Positions 25,134 through 36,397 of a stretch of DNA of 64,000 nucleotides are shown in pieces. Under the pieces are notes generated by a model that saw nothing but the letters and a program-made list of their open reading frames with translations, made no database searches and was not told the DNA's origin. A program made the position numbers and the translations under genes. Numbering within the stretch: the stretch's first letter is position 1; every line of letters begins with the position of its first letter. Source of the stretch: Dasypus novemcinctus (Eukaryota; Chordata; Mammalia; Cingulata; Dasypodidae). Location: assembly GCF_030445035.2 (NCBI RefSeq), contig NC_080673.1:201808216-201872215 (forward strand), in the 5' to 3' direction.

Positions 25134-25671
25134 TGGAAACTGAGGCAGAGTGGTCTTGCAAGGAGAGATGTGCTGTTTCCATGGCTACACTTGCACCCTA
25201 AGGAATGTGGTAGTTAAAGAGTTCCAGGCAAACAGGATGAAGCTGTTAAAGGCTGAAAGAAAAGAAGAGCACATCTTTTGTAGTGAATAGAACACTTAGA
25301 CTTTGTACCTTGAGATAAGATTTTTTGAATTCCTTAAACTATGAGTAATGCTAATAGTTAACTGCATGTTGCTGCTTGTTCTCATGTAGACCCGGGTATA
25401 TAGAGAGCTCCTTGTAAACAATAAAGTTGTCTGATGAGTCTCTACTCGCAGACCCCCTGATCCCAGCTCTCTCTTTTTCTTCTTTCTCCTTCCTCCCTTC
25501 CTCCCTTCCTCCCTTCCTCCCTTCCTCCCTTCCTTCCTCTCTTCCTTCCTCTCTTCCTCCCTTCCTCCCTCTCTTCCTTCCTCCCTTCCTTCCTTCCTCT
25601 CTTCCTTCCTCTCTTCCTCTCTTTCTCTCTCTCTTTCAATCCCAATACCCTTCAGGCCAAAATCTCCAACA
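25134..25671 (+). mobile_element. 5' LTR of class II ERV (538 bp)
   Basis: Starts TGGAAACTGA and ends CCAACA. A TATATA box (about 25397-25402) lies 17 bases before AATAAA (25420-25425), a short-R layout. The U5 half carries an expanded (CTTCC)n tract at about 25478-25640, which accounts for most of its excess length over the 3' LTR. Confidence 0.85.
25478..25640 (+). repeat. (CTTCC)n microsatellite in 5' LTR
   Basis: A pyrimidine pentamer/tetramer tract within the LTR, over 160 bases long. The Ser/Pro/Leu open frames here and their Lys/Glu/Arg antisense partners are translation of the repeat only. Confidence 0.95.
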
Positions 25672-25673
25672 AA

Positions 25674-25691
25674 TGACACTCAACATCTGGC
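25674..25691 (+). promoter_or_regulatory. Degraded tRNA-Lys-type primer-binding site
   Basis: Two bases after the 5' LTR is TGACACTCAACATCTGGC, which matches a Lys(1,2)-type primer-binding site at about 12 of 18 positions. Most differences are G-to-A or C-to-T changes, as expected from CpG decay. This supports a class II ERV. Confidence 0.6.
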
Positions 25692-25826
25692 CCAAAGAAG
25701 TGAGTCTTCCAAAACAGTATCGGGAACTGCGGAAAGGACCCTTATGAGGGTCGTGAATGACGTCCAAAGCAGCATGACTCGAGTCTTCTTTTAGGTAAGT
25801 AGCATTTCTGTGAAGCCATCAGGGTA

Positions 25827-26700
25827 ATGGGTAATCAAACGGGATGTGTGGAAGAATATTTGCAAGTGTTAAAAACTTTGTTGAAAGGTAGTGGGGTGCC
25901 TGTAAAAAGTTGTGAGTTAAAAGAATTGTTTGCTTTAATACAGAAGAATTGTGTTTGGTTTCAGTCTCAGGGGCATAATGTCTTAAATTCGAAACAGTGG
26001 AAACGTGTAATGAAAGCTTTACGGAGAGCATATCAGAGAGGGGAATCCATTCCTTTTATCTGTGTGGGCTTTGTGCCAGCAAATTGCTGCCATCTTAGAT
26101 CCTTTACAGTCAGAGGAAGATGATGAAGAAGAAATTACTATATTTTCAAAACCCATAGACAAACAGAAAATGGAGGCCCATTTGAAAGAACTAAATTCTG
26201 AGCCAAAAGGTGGAGGAGAGTCTCCTGGCTTTATACCTAATCCTAGTACTAATCCTTTCATAGATAAGAAAATAACTGTCTGCTCTAATGAAATATCCAG
26301 TCTCCATTTATCTCATCCAGGCGTGTATCCTAGATATCCAGTTCAACCTACTGTGCCTGATGAAACTCCGCTTATGGCTGCCCGGACCTCAGCACCTGAA
26401 ATTTTTTTCAGATACAGCAGTCGCTTTACCCTATGTTAAAAAGATAGTTGTTTCCAACCCCACTCCTCAAACACCCTTAATGCACTGTTTATTGCACGGA
26501 TCTTGACAAGGGGATCTGGAGGCCGTGCAATTCTCATTAGTTTTTCTGGTTATATCATGACCAACCCCATCAGATGCTAATAATCCTCAGGGAGGTGCTG
26601 AGTTCCATCATGAACCAATACCTTTTAAACTATTGAAAGATTTAGAACAGGCAAAAATACTAAATAAAGTCCTTGTTAGTGAAATCAGGCTTTTAAGAAA
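25827..26700 (+). pseudogene. Betaretroviral-like gag remnant (matrix and start of capsid), broken
   Basis: A Met-Gly start at 25827 (a potential myristoylation site) opens a matrix-like segment with a conserved Trp-Phe and Trp-Lys-Arg pattern. The frame shifts near 26060-26120 and continues to a stop at 26437-26439 through an acidic and then Pro-rich region. A capsid-like start is faintly visible at about 26600-26660. Frameshifts and stops destroy the gene and everything beyond is missing. The family call rests on the matrix pattern and on the primer-binding site. Confidence 0.65.
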
Positions 26701-26799
26701 ACTCTGTGTTAAAGTGTTAACTAAGATAAGGAAATTATTCTGGCAGCGACTCTGTAAACCCCCTGCTGTCTACATGACAATGTAGCTGTGGGCTAGTGG

Positions 26800-29600
26800 G
26801 GGTTAATAGAATTAAACTGCTGGAAAGGAGAAAAACATGGCAACATTGGTGCTCTGTTTTGTTTCCATGTTAATTCTGCTTGGGCCTATTTAACCAAGAT
26901 AATAAAACTAGTACAAAATTTTTATCAAGGTGTTAAAAGGAATTTTCGGTTTTAAATCAATAGTTTACTCCTGAACTTCAAGTCTCAGTCTAGTCTTACA
27001 GAGTAGTAATCCAAAACTGTGTGTTAACGGTCTGTCTAAACTGCTGAATAAGAGCTTAACCACATTTATGCTGCTCAAGTTATCGCAACTGATTGTTGAT
27101 AACTAATAAAAATGTTCCAAGCACAAGCTTGCATGTTACAGGCAACATGGATTCCAGAAGAAATCTTAAAAAGTAAAATCTAAGATGTGATATGATGGAG
27201 AACTTAAAAACAGCTATACCAAAAAAGTAAGAATTATGAGTCAATTGTAAACTGTATGTTTCTATTTGTGTGTTTTAATAGTTCTGTGTTTGTCTGTTTG
27301 TTCAATGTCAGTGTATATTTTGATACTTTCGGATGGTAATATAAATTAATAAATAAAAATTTCTAAAAGAGCTCTATTCAAATGGCCAAAAATTAAATAA
27401 GCACTTATATTAATACTTACGTTTAAATGTTAATGGGATCTCTACAGTGTTAAAAATTGTAAGTCTTAATTAATGAAATTACTATGTCTTTTCATAAAAA
27501 ATGGTTCTTGCCTAAATTGAAATAAACAGTTTATTTTTCTTCACAAAGTAAAGGACATAAAACTTGAATAAATATTTTGAAAGGTAAAAATTTTGTAGAA
27601 GTGCTAACTAAAAGTTGATGAGTTTGTTTAAAAAAGTGTGTTTTGTCCTAAAATAAGACAGCTGGTCCTCATAAAATCAGAAAGAACATATACAGAACAG
27701 AACTTGAACGCATGTGGTAAGTTATAAAGGGTATTGTAGTAACTTTGGGTAAGGGGATGTGTTCTGTGAAGGTAAAATTGTCTTAAAATAATGTAATTAT
27801 AGTTTATATGGTTATAAATAATTATAAGAAGTTTAATGAAGCGTTGTTTAAATTAAGGTATTTAAATGGCTAATTCCAAAAAGTCATTGTTAAAGAAAAC
27901 CTGAATTGATAATAATAATAATAAAATAAGGTAGTTTTATAACAAGAGAACTTGTTGGCTGCTAGCTTCCCCTGCCAACTTGTTTTTAAAAGACTGTTTC
28001 TGGTATTGCATGCTACTAAGTATTTAAAGTGAAGAAAAGTTCATTATTTTAACAAGTTTGTTTAGTGTTGATAGTAATTATATGTTGAAAAAAGTTTGCC
28101 TGAAAACAATCTTCAAAATTGTTTTGGTAACTTATGTATGTGGGATATATAGAATGTGTTTTTATTATTAAAGAAACAAAAAATAATTTTGTCCTAAGAT
28201 AAAATGATTGCTTATTAAGAAAAAGTAAAATGTGGGACAAACTTGAATGAATACTGAAAGTGTACAAGGTTTGTGGAAGAAAAATGTTTATGGTTAAAGT
28301 TGAGTAAGATTTGATGGGTCTACCTATAAAGTTTTAAAAGTTTTAGTATCAAATAATATATTGATGCAAAGTTAAAAATTTTGTTCCTTCTCAAAGTCTC
28401 TCAAGTCATTAGCCTGTTTTGGTAAAAGTTTATGAAAAGTTTTCATCCTGATTAATCAGTATACAAAGAAAGTCTGTTTTATCAAAATAGCTTCTTGTGC
28501 TTTAATCTCATCATTTCCTCAGTATTCAAAGAAGAAAAGGTCTTATCTCTTTTAAAGGAAAATAATGTTCCAACCTGCTTTCTCAAAATCAAATCCTGAA
28601 AAGTAGCTTTTTATTACAAACTAATAACAAGAGATTTGTTCTTTGCCTTGAAAGAAAAATTAAATAGTTGAGTTCATTTAATAAGTTATAAGTTGAATGG
28701 AAGGTGTTTAAAAGTTTTATAAAATTAAAAGGATTTTTTAACCCTCTGTTAATTAAAGTTATATGAGTAAAAGGTTCATATGAATGCTTAAGAATGTATA
28801 ATTTTACCAATATTTCAACATAATATTAAGCAAACGTACAATATGGTTAATTTTATTTTAATTAATATAAAAAGTGTGTCACAGAAACAACCTTTCATCA
28901 TAAATTAAAATAACATCATTGTAGTATGCAGCAGTCCAAAATATTGCTAGTTTGTTGCAAGAAATTAATATCCAAAATAAAGTGGTATCACGATCACTTT
29001 ATTTTAAAACGTGCTAAGACTTTCTTTAGTATCTTATTAGACAGGTCAAGCCAGCCTGCATTCTCCTATCTATGGAAAATCCAACAATGGACTTTTGCAG
29101 TGCTTCTCCAAGGCTGTGTGCATAGCCCAACCATCTGTCCTGGCATGGTGATAATAATCTAGCTGCATAGAAAAAATCGGTGGCTGAAACTCTACTGATG
29201 ACATTATATTAACCAGTAATCCTTTTTTCAGAATGAAAAACATCAGAGACAATAGTATCTGATCTTAAGAGCCTGAACTAGGCAAACAATTGGGACAGGC
29301 TGCAAAGTCCCTGCTGCTCTATTAAATTCTTAAATGTTGTTTGGTTGGGTGGGATAAAACTATGCCCTCTATTGTAGTTGATGGAGTGCAATGTCTTCTC
29401 ATGTTAATAGAGTTTGTAATATTGTTGAAGTGCTGAAAATCTTTCATCCCTCATTTAGCTCAAATATTAAAACCATTGTATGTATTATTTGGGAAAAGTC
29501 CTTCATGGAAGTAGGAAAACCTCCAGCAAGCTGCTTCACATAATAATAAAAGGAAGGTAAACTGTGGACATTAACTTAGCCTATGAATTGGATGTGGCCA
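26800..29600 (+). other. AT-rich non-coding block in place of pol
   Basis: About 2.8 kb with no recognisable protease, reverse transcriptase or integrase and only short open frames. The part around 27260-27920 is colinear with 4690-5660: shared landmarks are 'cagtgtatattttgatac' versus 'cagtgtatattttcatac', 'gagctctattcaaatg' versus 'gatctctattcaaatt', and 'tatttaaatggctaattcca' versus 'catttaaatggctaattcca'. It is therefore a repeated ERV-associated sequence rather than a random local insertion. Confidence 0.6.
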
Positions 29601-29999
29601 GCACCAATATTGGCTTTGGGTGGAGTTTGTAGCAAAGGCAAAATCGTAAACAAGTACCCCTTGGGTTTTAATCACAATTCTGATAAAAGGCCAAAAGCAA
29701 AATATGAAAAAGCAATTGTGTGTAGCATGGGAGGCCCTGCTAAAAGTGAAAGACTTAACCCAGTAGTGTCTGCTCACTCTGAAGACTGCCATCCCTATCC
29801 AGGGGTGGATTGCAAATACTAAAAGCAAGACAGAAATAATGGACTATTGTAAATCACCCTCAGATCTATGAAAAAACATCTGGGATACCTGCTAGTAGTA
29901 ACAGGTGACTGTCATGTCCCTGCCCACTCCTCTAACGTCCTTTTAGAACTGTTGACACAGTTACCTTTGGGCCCAACCACTGAAACCTGAGAAAAGACA

Positions 30000-31790
30000 A
30001 AAGTGGCTCCACTGAAAAGGTGAACATCATGAGTACCAAACCTTGTGGTGCCTAGTCCAGCAGTTCTGGCTGCCTGTTACTCGCCAACAGCTCATACACA
30101 TCCCCCATAACTTCCTTCATGCTTACTCCAATGACTGTGACATCAGATCCCTTCTGCTCTTGAGAAGAATGAGCCCTCAGATGCACAATTCAAACCCTCC
30201 AGGGAGTAATACAACAAAAATCCACCTGAGCTGTATTCATTACTTTACAAAAACAAAAAGGGGGAAAAGTGGAAATATGGTTGGAGGTTAAAAATACTTC
30301 ACTGAGGGAAGTGGACTTGGCCCAGTGGTTAGGGCATCCATCTACCACATGGGAGGTCTGCGGTTCAAACCCCAGGCCTCCTTGACCCATGTGGAGCTGG
30401 CCCATGTGCAGTGTTGATGCGCGCAAGGAGTGCCCTGCCACGCAGGGGTGTCCCCCGCATAGGGGAGCCCCACGTGCAAGGAGTGCACCTCGTAAGGAGA
30501 GCTGCCCCAGCGCAAAAGAAAGTGCAGCCTGCCCAGGAATGGCGCCACACACACGGAGAGCTGACACAAGATGACGCAACAAAAAGAAACAGATTCCTGT
30601 GCCGCTGACAACAACAGAAGTGGACAAAAAGAAGACACAGCAAATAGACACAGAGAACAGACAACCGGGGTGGGGGTGGGTGGGAAGGAAGGGGAGAGAA
30701 ATAAATAAATAAAATAAATCTTTAAAATAAAATACTTCACTGAGACCTGTGGCAATTGCTGCCATGCATCACATTAACTTTACAAATCCTGGAACTGTGA
30801 ACTTGCAGCTTGTGTCTACCTTTGGACTTTGGGCCTGTGTGCTCTCTCCTAATTTTATTGTAGCAGGAACTGTTAACATTACAAAGGAAAATGGATACCA
30901 ACCCCTTGCACTAATGACACTCATAGTCATAACCTACAAAAGGATTTGTGGAAAATATTTCTTGGAATTGCCCCTACTTATGAATGGTTGGGAAATATAA
31001 ATAAGACAGGACAGTATTTAACCCTTAATCAAACATATTATTTTAAAGCCTGTGTTAGAGATCCATTTGTTTTCAAAACTGGTAAGATAACTATTAAGAA
31101 TGACTCATTGTTTTATGAAAATGGTACATTGTATACATGTCTATCAGAAAGTGTGTTGCAGGATGGAGAAACAATAGCGATGACCAGAAAAGGCATCTGG
31201 ATACCTGTGAGAAGGACGCAGATTTGGCAGTTGTCTTCTGAAAGTCAGTTATTGCTACGTAAGAATTCTTGAAATGGACTAGGTGCTTTATTGGATTGCT
31301 TATTATAAGCATTTTGGGACTAATTGGAATCATTACAACTGCTGCTACTGCTGTGGTAGCTTTACATGAAAATACAAACACAACAATATGTACATGATTG
31401 GCATAAAAATGTTAGTGATTTGTGGCATAGTCAAGAGCATATAGATGAGCAGTTAAACAATCGAGTTAATGATTTGGAATCAGCTGTGTTACATATTGGA
31501 GATCAATTGTATAATTTAAATTTGTTAAGGGTGTCGAGGTGTGACTGGAATGAAAGTAATTTCTGTATAACTCCTCTTGCATATAATTCATCAGATATAG
31601 TATGGAAAAAATTAAGAATAATTTATTAGGCCATGAAAGTAATATCTCTCTGGAAATAATTGAATTACAAAGGAAAATATTAGTGATGCCTCATAATCAA
31701 ATTTATGTAGCAAATGATAAGGATATTTTCTCAGATATGATTTCACATATTACAAAATTTAACCCAGTTAATTGGTGGAAATGACAGCAT
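30000..31790 (+). pseudogene. Class II env remnant, split by a SINE
   Basis: Weak similarity to the start of a betaretroviral envelope at about 30130-30305 (a segment encoding RRMSPQ). After the SINE (30306-30728) there is a surface-subunit-like part to about 31270, with several N-x-S/T sites. A transmembrane-subunit-like part follows (about 31366-31790), with a heptad-like coiled region and a later Cys pair. Stops at about 31270 and 31627-31629, frameshifts and the SINE make it non-functional. A hydrophobic membrane-anchor-like stretch follows at about 31795-31860. Confidence 0.65.
30306..30728 (+). mobile_element. DAS SINE inserted in the env remnant
   Basis: The best-preserved DAS copy. 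It is flanked by the 15-bp duplication AAAATACTTCACTGA (30291-30305 and 30729-30743). A box (TGGCCCAGTGG) and B box (GGTTCAAACCC at 30362-30372) are intact, followed by the tandem 'gcccca' body, a G-rich run and an A-rich tail. It postdates the ERV. Confidence 0.93.
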
Positions 31791-32030
31791 TTCCTGTCAG
31801 CTTTAGGAATAGGACTAATCATATTTGTTCTGTTGCTCCTGATTCTCACCTGTGCCGAACAGTGCTATCAAAGAAAACTGCAAAGCGTAATAGCCATGCG
31901 ACATGCGAATAATCTGGTGCTAGCAAAAGCACTTCAATAATTTCCCCAAGTCAAAGAGCGTGGCTGGTAGTCAATGACAGGCAAGACTCTCAGAGGAGGG
32001 CAACCTGAGACAGGCACAGTCACCTTGACT

Positions 32031-32051
32031 AAAACAAAAAGGGGGAAATAT
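32031..32051 (+). other. Polypurine tract of class II ERV
   Basis: An A-run followed by GGGGGAAATA immediately upstream of the 3' LTR is the expected plus-strand primer site. A near copy (aaaacaaaaagggggaaaa) occurs at about 30249-30268, inside the env region. Confidence 0.75.
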
Positions 32052-32476
32052 TGGAAACTGAGGCACAGTGGTCTTGCAAGAAGAGATGTGCTGTTTCCAT
32101 GGCTATACTTGCAACCTAAGGAATGTGGTAATTAAAGAGTTCTGGGCAAACAGGATGAAGCTGTTAAAGGCTGAAAGAAAAGATGAACACATATCTTTTG
32201 TAGTAAATAGAACTCTTAGACTTTGTACCTTGAGATAAGATCTTTTGAATTCCTTAGACTGTGAGTAATGCTGATAGTTAACTGCATGTTGTTGCTTGTT
32301 GTCATGTAGACTGCAGTATATAGAGAGCCCCTTGTAAACAATAAAGTTGTCTGATGAGTCTCTACCTGCAGACCCCCTGATCCCAGCTCTCTCGTTCTTT
32401 CTTTCTTTCTATTTCTTTCACTTTCCTTTTTCTCTTTCTTTCATTCCCGATACCCTTCAGGACCAAATCTCTAATA
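32052..32476 (+). mobile_element. 3' LTR of class II ERV (425 bp)
   Basis: Matches the 5' LTR along its length: the same TGGAAACTGAGGCA start, TATATA, and AATAAA at 32340-32345. The (CTTCC)n tract is much shorter (about 32393-32445). The end reads CTAATA where the 5' LTR has CCAACA. Substitutions between the two LTRs indicate an old insertion. Confidence 0.85.
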
Positions 32477-32655
32477 AGGCAGCTCTCCCAGGCCCTTCCC
32501 TCACTGTCCTGGCCCACTGCCAACCTCAGCCATTTTAGCAACTTTGAATTTTCTCTGTCCTACAGCATAAAAATGCCCCTCTCCACCCTCAGCCCACACA
32601 CATTGCCTGAGGCAGGTAGGCAGGGCAGAATTCTTTTTTTTTTTTTTTTTTTTTT
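32477..32655. other. Unassigned spacer ending in a poly-T run
   Basis: About 155 bases of unassigned sequence, then a run of about 24 T (32632-32655). The T-run may be the A-tail of a minus-strand retrocopy, but no matching target duplication was found. Confidence 0.4.
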
Positions 32656-32895
32656 TACAAATTTATAACTGTGGGAATAAGGATTCAAAGATTTGGAGCC
32701 CTTAGTTGGAGATAACTCAGTTGGGTTTGTACCAAACATTCAGGTACCTACATGCCTGGGGTAGAACTGATTATGGATGCCAATTGAGACCTGCTCTTCA
32801 TCTTAATCTGTGTCCCTATGGGCATGAACCACTGAAAACAGACTCCAAAAGCTAACTGAAGCAGGGTGGCTCTTCATCCAGTTCACAGAGGCCTT
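32656..32895 (+). mobile_element. MaLR-like LTR, 5' half (split)
   Basis: Carries 'tggatgccaattgagacctg' and 'gtgtccctatgggcatgaac', landmarks of the MaLR-type LTRs in this genome. It is interrupted at 32909 by a long insertion and resumes at 34631. Confidence 0.6.
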
Positions 32896-32909
32896 AGAAA
32901 GAGATGAAA

Positions 32910-34630
32910 CAGGCACACAGGCTCATAAACATAGTCATCAGTATCAAGTGCTCATCATTGGACCATCCTTCTTAACTGGTTTTTGCCCTTGCACTTGGGG
33001 AATCGTTGCTGTTCCACTGGGGAATGTAACAGAGCTCCCCTGGCTAGGAACTCAGCACTCTCTCAGTTGTTTTTTGTAACTGTAACTACTATGAAAATAC
33101 CCAACAAATATCTGAACATTTTTATATACTCTATATACATGCCCTGGATGACTCCCTCCCAAACACGTATCCCCCATCAATAACACCCCACACCAGCGTT
33201 GCTTCCCTGCCATAGTTGAACCCCTCTGTGGTCCAAAACTTTTGAAAAATGAAGCCTATTATATTGCCAAATTTGATTAATAGGAAAATGAAATAGAAAT
33301 GATAGGTTTAAATATTAGAAATAGAATATACACTAATTTAGAAAAGCTAAAATAAAGTAAAAAGTAAATTGGGATATTAGCTGCAGTGTGCCTGAGAGTT
33401 ATCTCCTAAGAGCCTCCATGTTTCTCAAATGTGGCCACTCTCTAAGCCAAACTCAGCATGTAAATGCATTACCTTCCCCCAGCAAGGGACATGACTCCTG
33501 GGGATGAGCCTTCCTGGCACCGAGGGATTACTACCAATCACTAACTGGGTGATCCAACTAGAAAAAGGGAGAAATGATAAAAGCAAATGAGTTTATATGG
33601 CTAGCAGTCTTCAAAAAGAGTCAGGAGATCATCAGTGGGGTTGCATTTATGCACACCTCAGGAGGATCCTAGAGACAGCCAAAGTAGATACAACCCCTGG
33701 CACTGGTGCTCCTGAGGGCTACAGAGACACACAGGTTCTACAGTCATGGCAGATGACTCTGGAGTTCAGTGCCTTGTCAGTGGGCCCTACTTTGTAATTT
33801 GTGTTCCTGAGTGTGATGGAGTTGGACTCAGATGTGACTTCTTTACATGTGACTCTTCTGTCACTTTTACTGAACCTGTGTTTGGCGCTGGGGTTGGTGT
33901 ACTCAGGAGACTTGAATTTCTGGACTGTCCATGTGCCAGCTGGGCCCTGAGCCTCAGCAGAGTTACAACACCTACTCTCTGGTAGGTGGACTTACCCAGG
34001 TCAACTAACAAGGAGATGAAGATGGCCAACCACCACACCTGGGAACCAAGGGTGCCTACAACTCCAAGCAGGAGAATTGCATCCATCAACCATGTGGGAT
34101 CTAAGCTCCCTCTCGAAATAGAGGTGGAGTGGACATCACCATCTCAGGGTCCAGAGGATGGAGGAATAAAATGTGGATTACAGTGGACTTACTGGTATTC
34201 TACCATAGAATTATTGTGACTCTAGCAATTGAAGAAATTGTATCATTGATGTGGAGACAGTGGGCATGGTAGTTGCTGAGGGCAGGGAAAGGGAAGACGA
34301 GATGTGATGTAGGGGCATTTTGGGGACTTGGAGTTGTTCTAAATGATATTGCAGGGTCAGATGCTGGACATATATCCTGCCATAACCCACTGAATGGACT
34401 GGAAGAGAGTGTAAACTACAATGTAAACTATAATCCATGCTGTGTGGCAGTGCTCCAAAATGTATTCACCAAATGCAATGAATGTGCCACAAAGATGAAA
34501 GAGGTTGATGATGTGAGAGGAGTGGGGTGGGGTAGGGGGTAGGGTATATGGGAACCCCTTATATTTTTTAATGTAACATTTTGTGTGATCTATGTATGTT
34601 CAAAAAAATAACAATAAAAAAATTTAAAAA
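32910..34630 (+). mobile_element. Long non-coding retroposon family, copy F (1721 bp, longest)
   Basis: Flanked by the 14-bp duplication AGAAAGAGATGAAA (32896-32909 and 34631-34644). The first 490 bases are not present in the other copies. From 33398 ('gttatctcctaagagcctcc') it matches copy D to the end, including the G-rich run (34520-34550) and 'atgtaacatt' plus A-rich tail. There is no open frame of note. It is the best reference for the family in the window. Confidence 0.88.
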
Positions 34631-34885
34631 AGAAAGAGATGAAATACAAGTGAGGGCCAAAGAAGACCCCAGAGAGAAGATGGAAATCAGCGGGAAGCAG
34701 AAGAGAAAGGTGAGGATAGTGCCATGTGACTGGAAAGTCGGGGATTGCCGCAAGTCAATCTCGAATGCCCAGGCTTTGTGAAGGCAAGCTTCCTAGCATC
34801 CAAAACTGTGAGCCAATAAACCCGTGTTTAGACCAACCATTGCATGGCATTTATTTTTACAGCAACTCAGGCAAACTAAGACAAG
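34631..34885 (+). mobile_element. MaLR-like LTR, 3' half (split)
   Basis: The continuation of the LTR begun at 32656: 'aaaactgtgagccaataaac' and 'caggcaaactaagacaa' are the standard 3' end of MLT1-type LTRs. The duplication at 34631-34644 marks the boundary of the insertion. Confidence 0.7.
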
Positions 34886-36397
34886 TCCCTATCAGACATT
34901 GTGAGAAACACCCCTGGTTACCTGGAGAAGGGGCAGGGGAAACTTCTGGGCTAACCAGGATCTTCCCCACCATGTGCCTGTCACCCATTGCCCATTGCCC
35001 AGCCAACAGGCACGAGCATTCAGTATGCCTCATCTTCAGGTCTGAACAATTCTAGAGAGCAGAGTTAAGTTCTCAGCCATCGACCTCCAAAATCATCTCT
35101 TCAAACTCTAGAAGCCATTGTCGTGAAGCCCAGAGCTTTCACTGCAAGGACAAGCTTTGAGGGGATCAAAGTGTTTCCCAAATCTAGGAATTGGGAGGAT
35201 TCTGAATGCAAAGAGTGTGCCGCAAACAATAGAGCTGGCAAAATATGAAAAGTTCATCATAAAAATTCTGAATAAGACCCAGATTTCTAACCCAGTGGGA
35301 AATAAGAATCTGCAGGAAGGAGGGAGAGAAACAGGGAGAGCGTGTTCCAGGATTCACACACACACACACACACCCTCACCAGGCAAAGCCATGGAAAGGT
35401 TATGGGGGCTGCCCAAGGGGGCAATGTTTGAGACCCCAGGTGAGGGATGTCGGGGGGACTTGGGAGGGGGCACGTGCCTGCTCCTGTCCGCAGCTCTGGA
35501 GGGCAGCAAGCCCCACAGAAAATACAAGCTTCCCTCGTGGTACTGGAGCGGTGGGGGCAGTGGCTGCAGGAGGGTCTGAGCTACAAGGCCTGGGGACAGC
35601 CAGCATGACTGGCTTGCATGGCAAGGGGTAGGGGACAGCCGACGTTTATGTCCAGCAAAGGGGAGAGGACCTGAGACTCTTGGGACCTGAAGGACACAAT
35701 CACAACCGACAGCGCGTTGCTGCACGACCAGTCAAGATCAAAGCTGAACACAAAAACCAGGCAGGCTTGTTGTGCACCTTGCAGCTCCCCACCCACGATG
35801 CCAGCGGGGGAGAGGAGGGAGGAAACTGGATTCTGAATTCAACCGAGTAGACTACAATTGACTAAGAAATCACTGCGTTTGATTGGGTTTACCCGGCCAT
35901 GACCAGATGAAGCTTTGTGCAGCAGATAGAATGGTGGCTAGAAATGGAAATTGAATTATTGTTTTTAAAGAGAGAGAGAAAAATCATGGTTTTTGAAACC
36001 AGAAGGAATTAGATTAACCCTTCTTTCTCGGAGCAATTAAAATTCTTTTTTCTCCAGATGGAACTCAGTTTCATTGTCCAATCTCCCCTCCCCACTGACT
36101 TCTAAATTTCAAGAGGTGCCATTCCAAGGAAAACGTGGGTGCATCATGAAGTCCTTCAAAGCAAATCACAGCCAAACCAGTCGCAGGAGCTGGAGAACCG
36201 AGGGTCAATCCGTGGGCAGGCCTTGGTGATTAAATTCTCCCAGCTCACCAACGGGGAAGTGTAAAGTGGCATCAACCAGAAGATGAAATTGGAGCTTCAG
36301 GGCAGACTGTGAGCAGAGCTTCCTGCAGGTCCCACTGGGAGTTCATTTTGCAAAATCCAAAAATGGAATTGCAGAGAACAGTGAGGGGTTATAAGTA
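34886..36397. other. Unassigned DNA with a CA microsatellite
   Basis: (CA)n at 35354-35374. The 35380-35830 stretch is moderately GC-rich with overlapping short open frames but no recognisable domain or splice pattern. No gene or repeat family is assigned. Confidence 0.4.

Larger units (their letters stand above)
25134..32476 (+). mobile_element. Betaretrovirus-like ERV provirus (class II), pol-less, decayed
   Basis: Two direct LTRs (25134-25671 and 32052-32476) bracket 6.4 kb. In order: a degraded Lys-type primer-binding site (25674-25691); a gag-like remnant (25827 to about 26700); about 3 kb of AT-rich non-coding DNA (about 26800-29600); an env-like region (about 30000-31790) split by a SINE; and a polypurine tract (32031-32050). 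No protease, integrase or reverse-transcriptase sequence was recognised. No matching target-site duplication is visible outside the LTRs. It is not competent for any viral function. Confidence 0.8.

Noticed and set aside
25296-25747. Lys/Glu/Arg-rich and Ser/Pro-rich frames
   Set aside because: Pure translation of the (CTTCC)n tract in the ERV LTR.
30306-30380. Possible tRNA gene (A and B boxes)
   Set aside because: It is the tRNA-derived head of a SINE with target duplications and no cloverleaf continuation.
30190-30765. 191-codon minus frame, with similar ones at 9981-10677 and 39286-39775
   Set aside because: The same Cys/Leu/Ser-rich peptide arises from every DAS SINE; these are shadows of the repeat.
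25134-32476. Target-site duplication for the class II ERV
   Set aside because: Six bases on each side (GGTAAC and AGGCAG) do not match; LTR ends may be slightly misplaced or the flanks rearranged, so no duplication is claimed.
35354-35830. Possible GC-rich coding exon
   Set aside because: Overlapping frames on both strands, no recognisable domain and no convincing splice sites.
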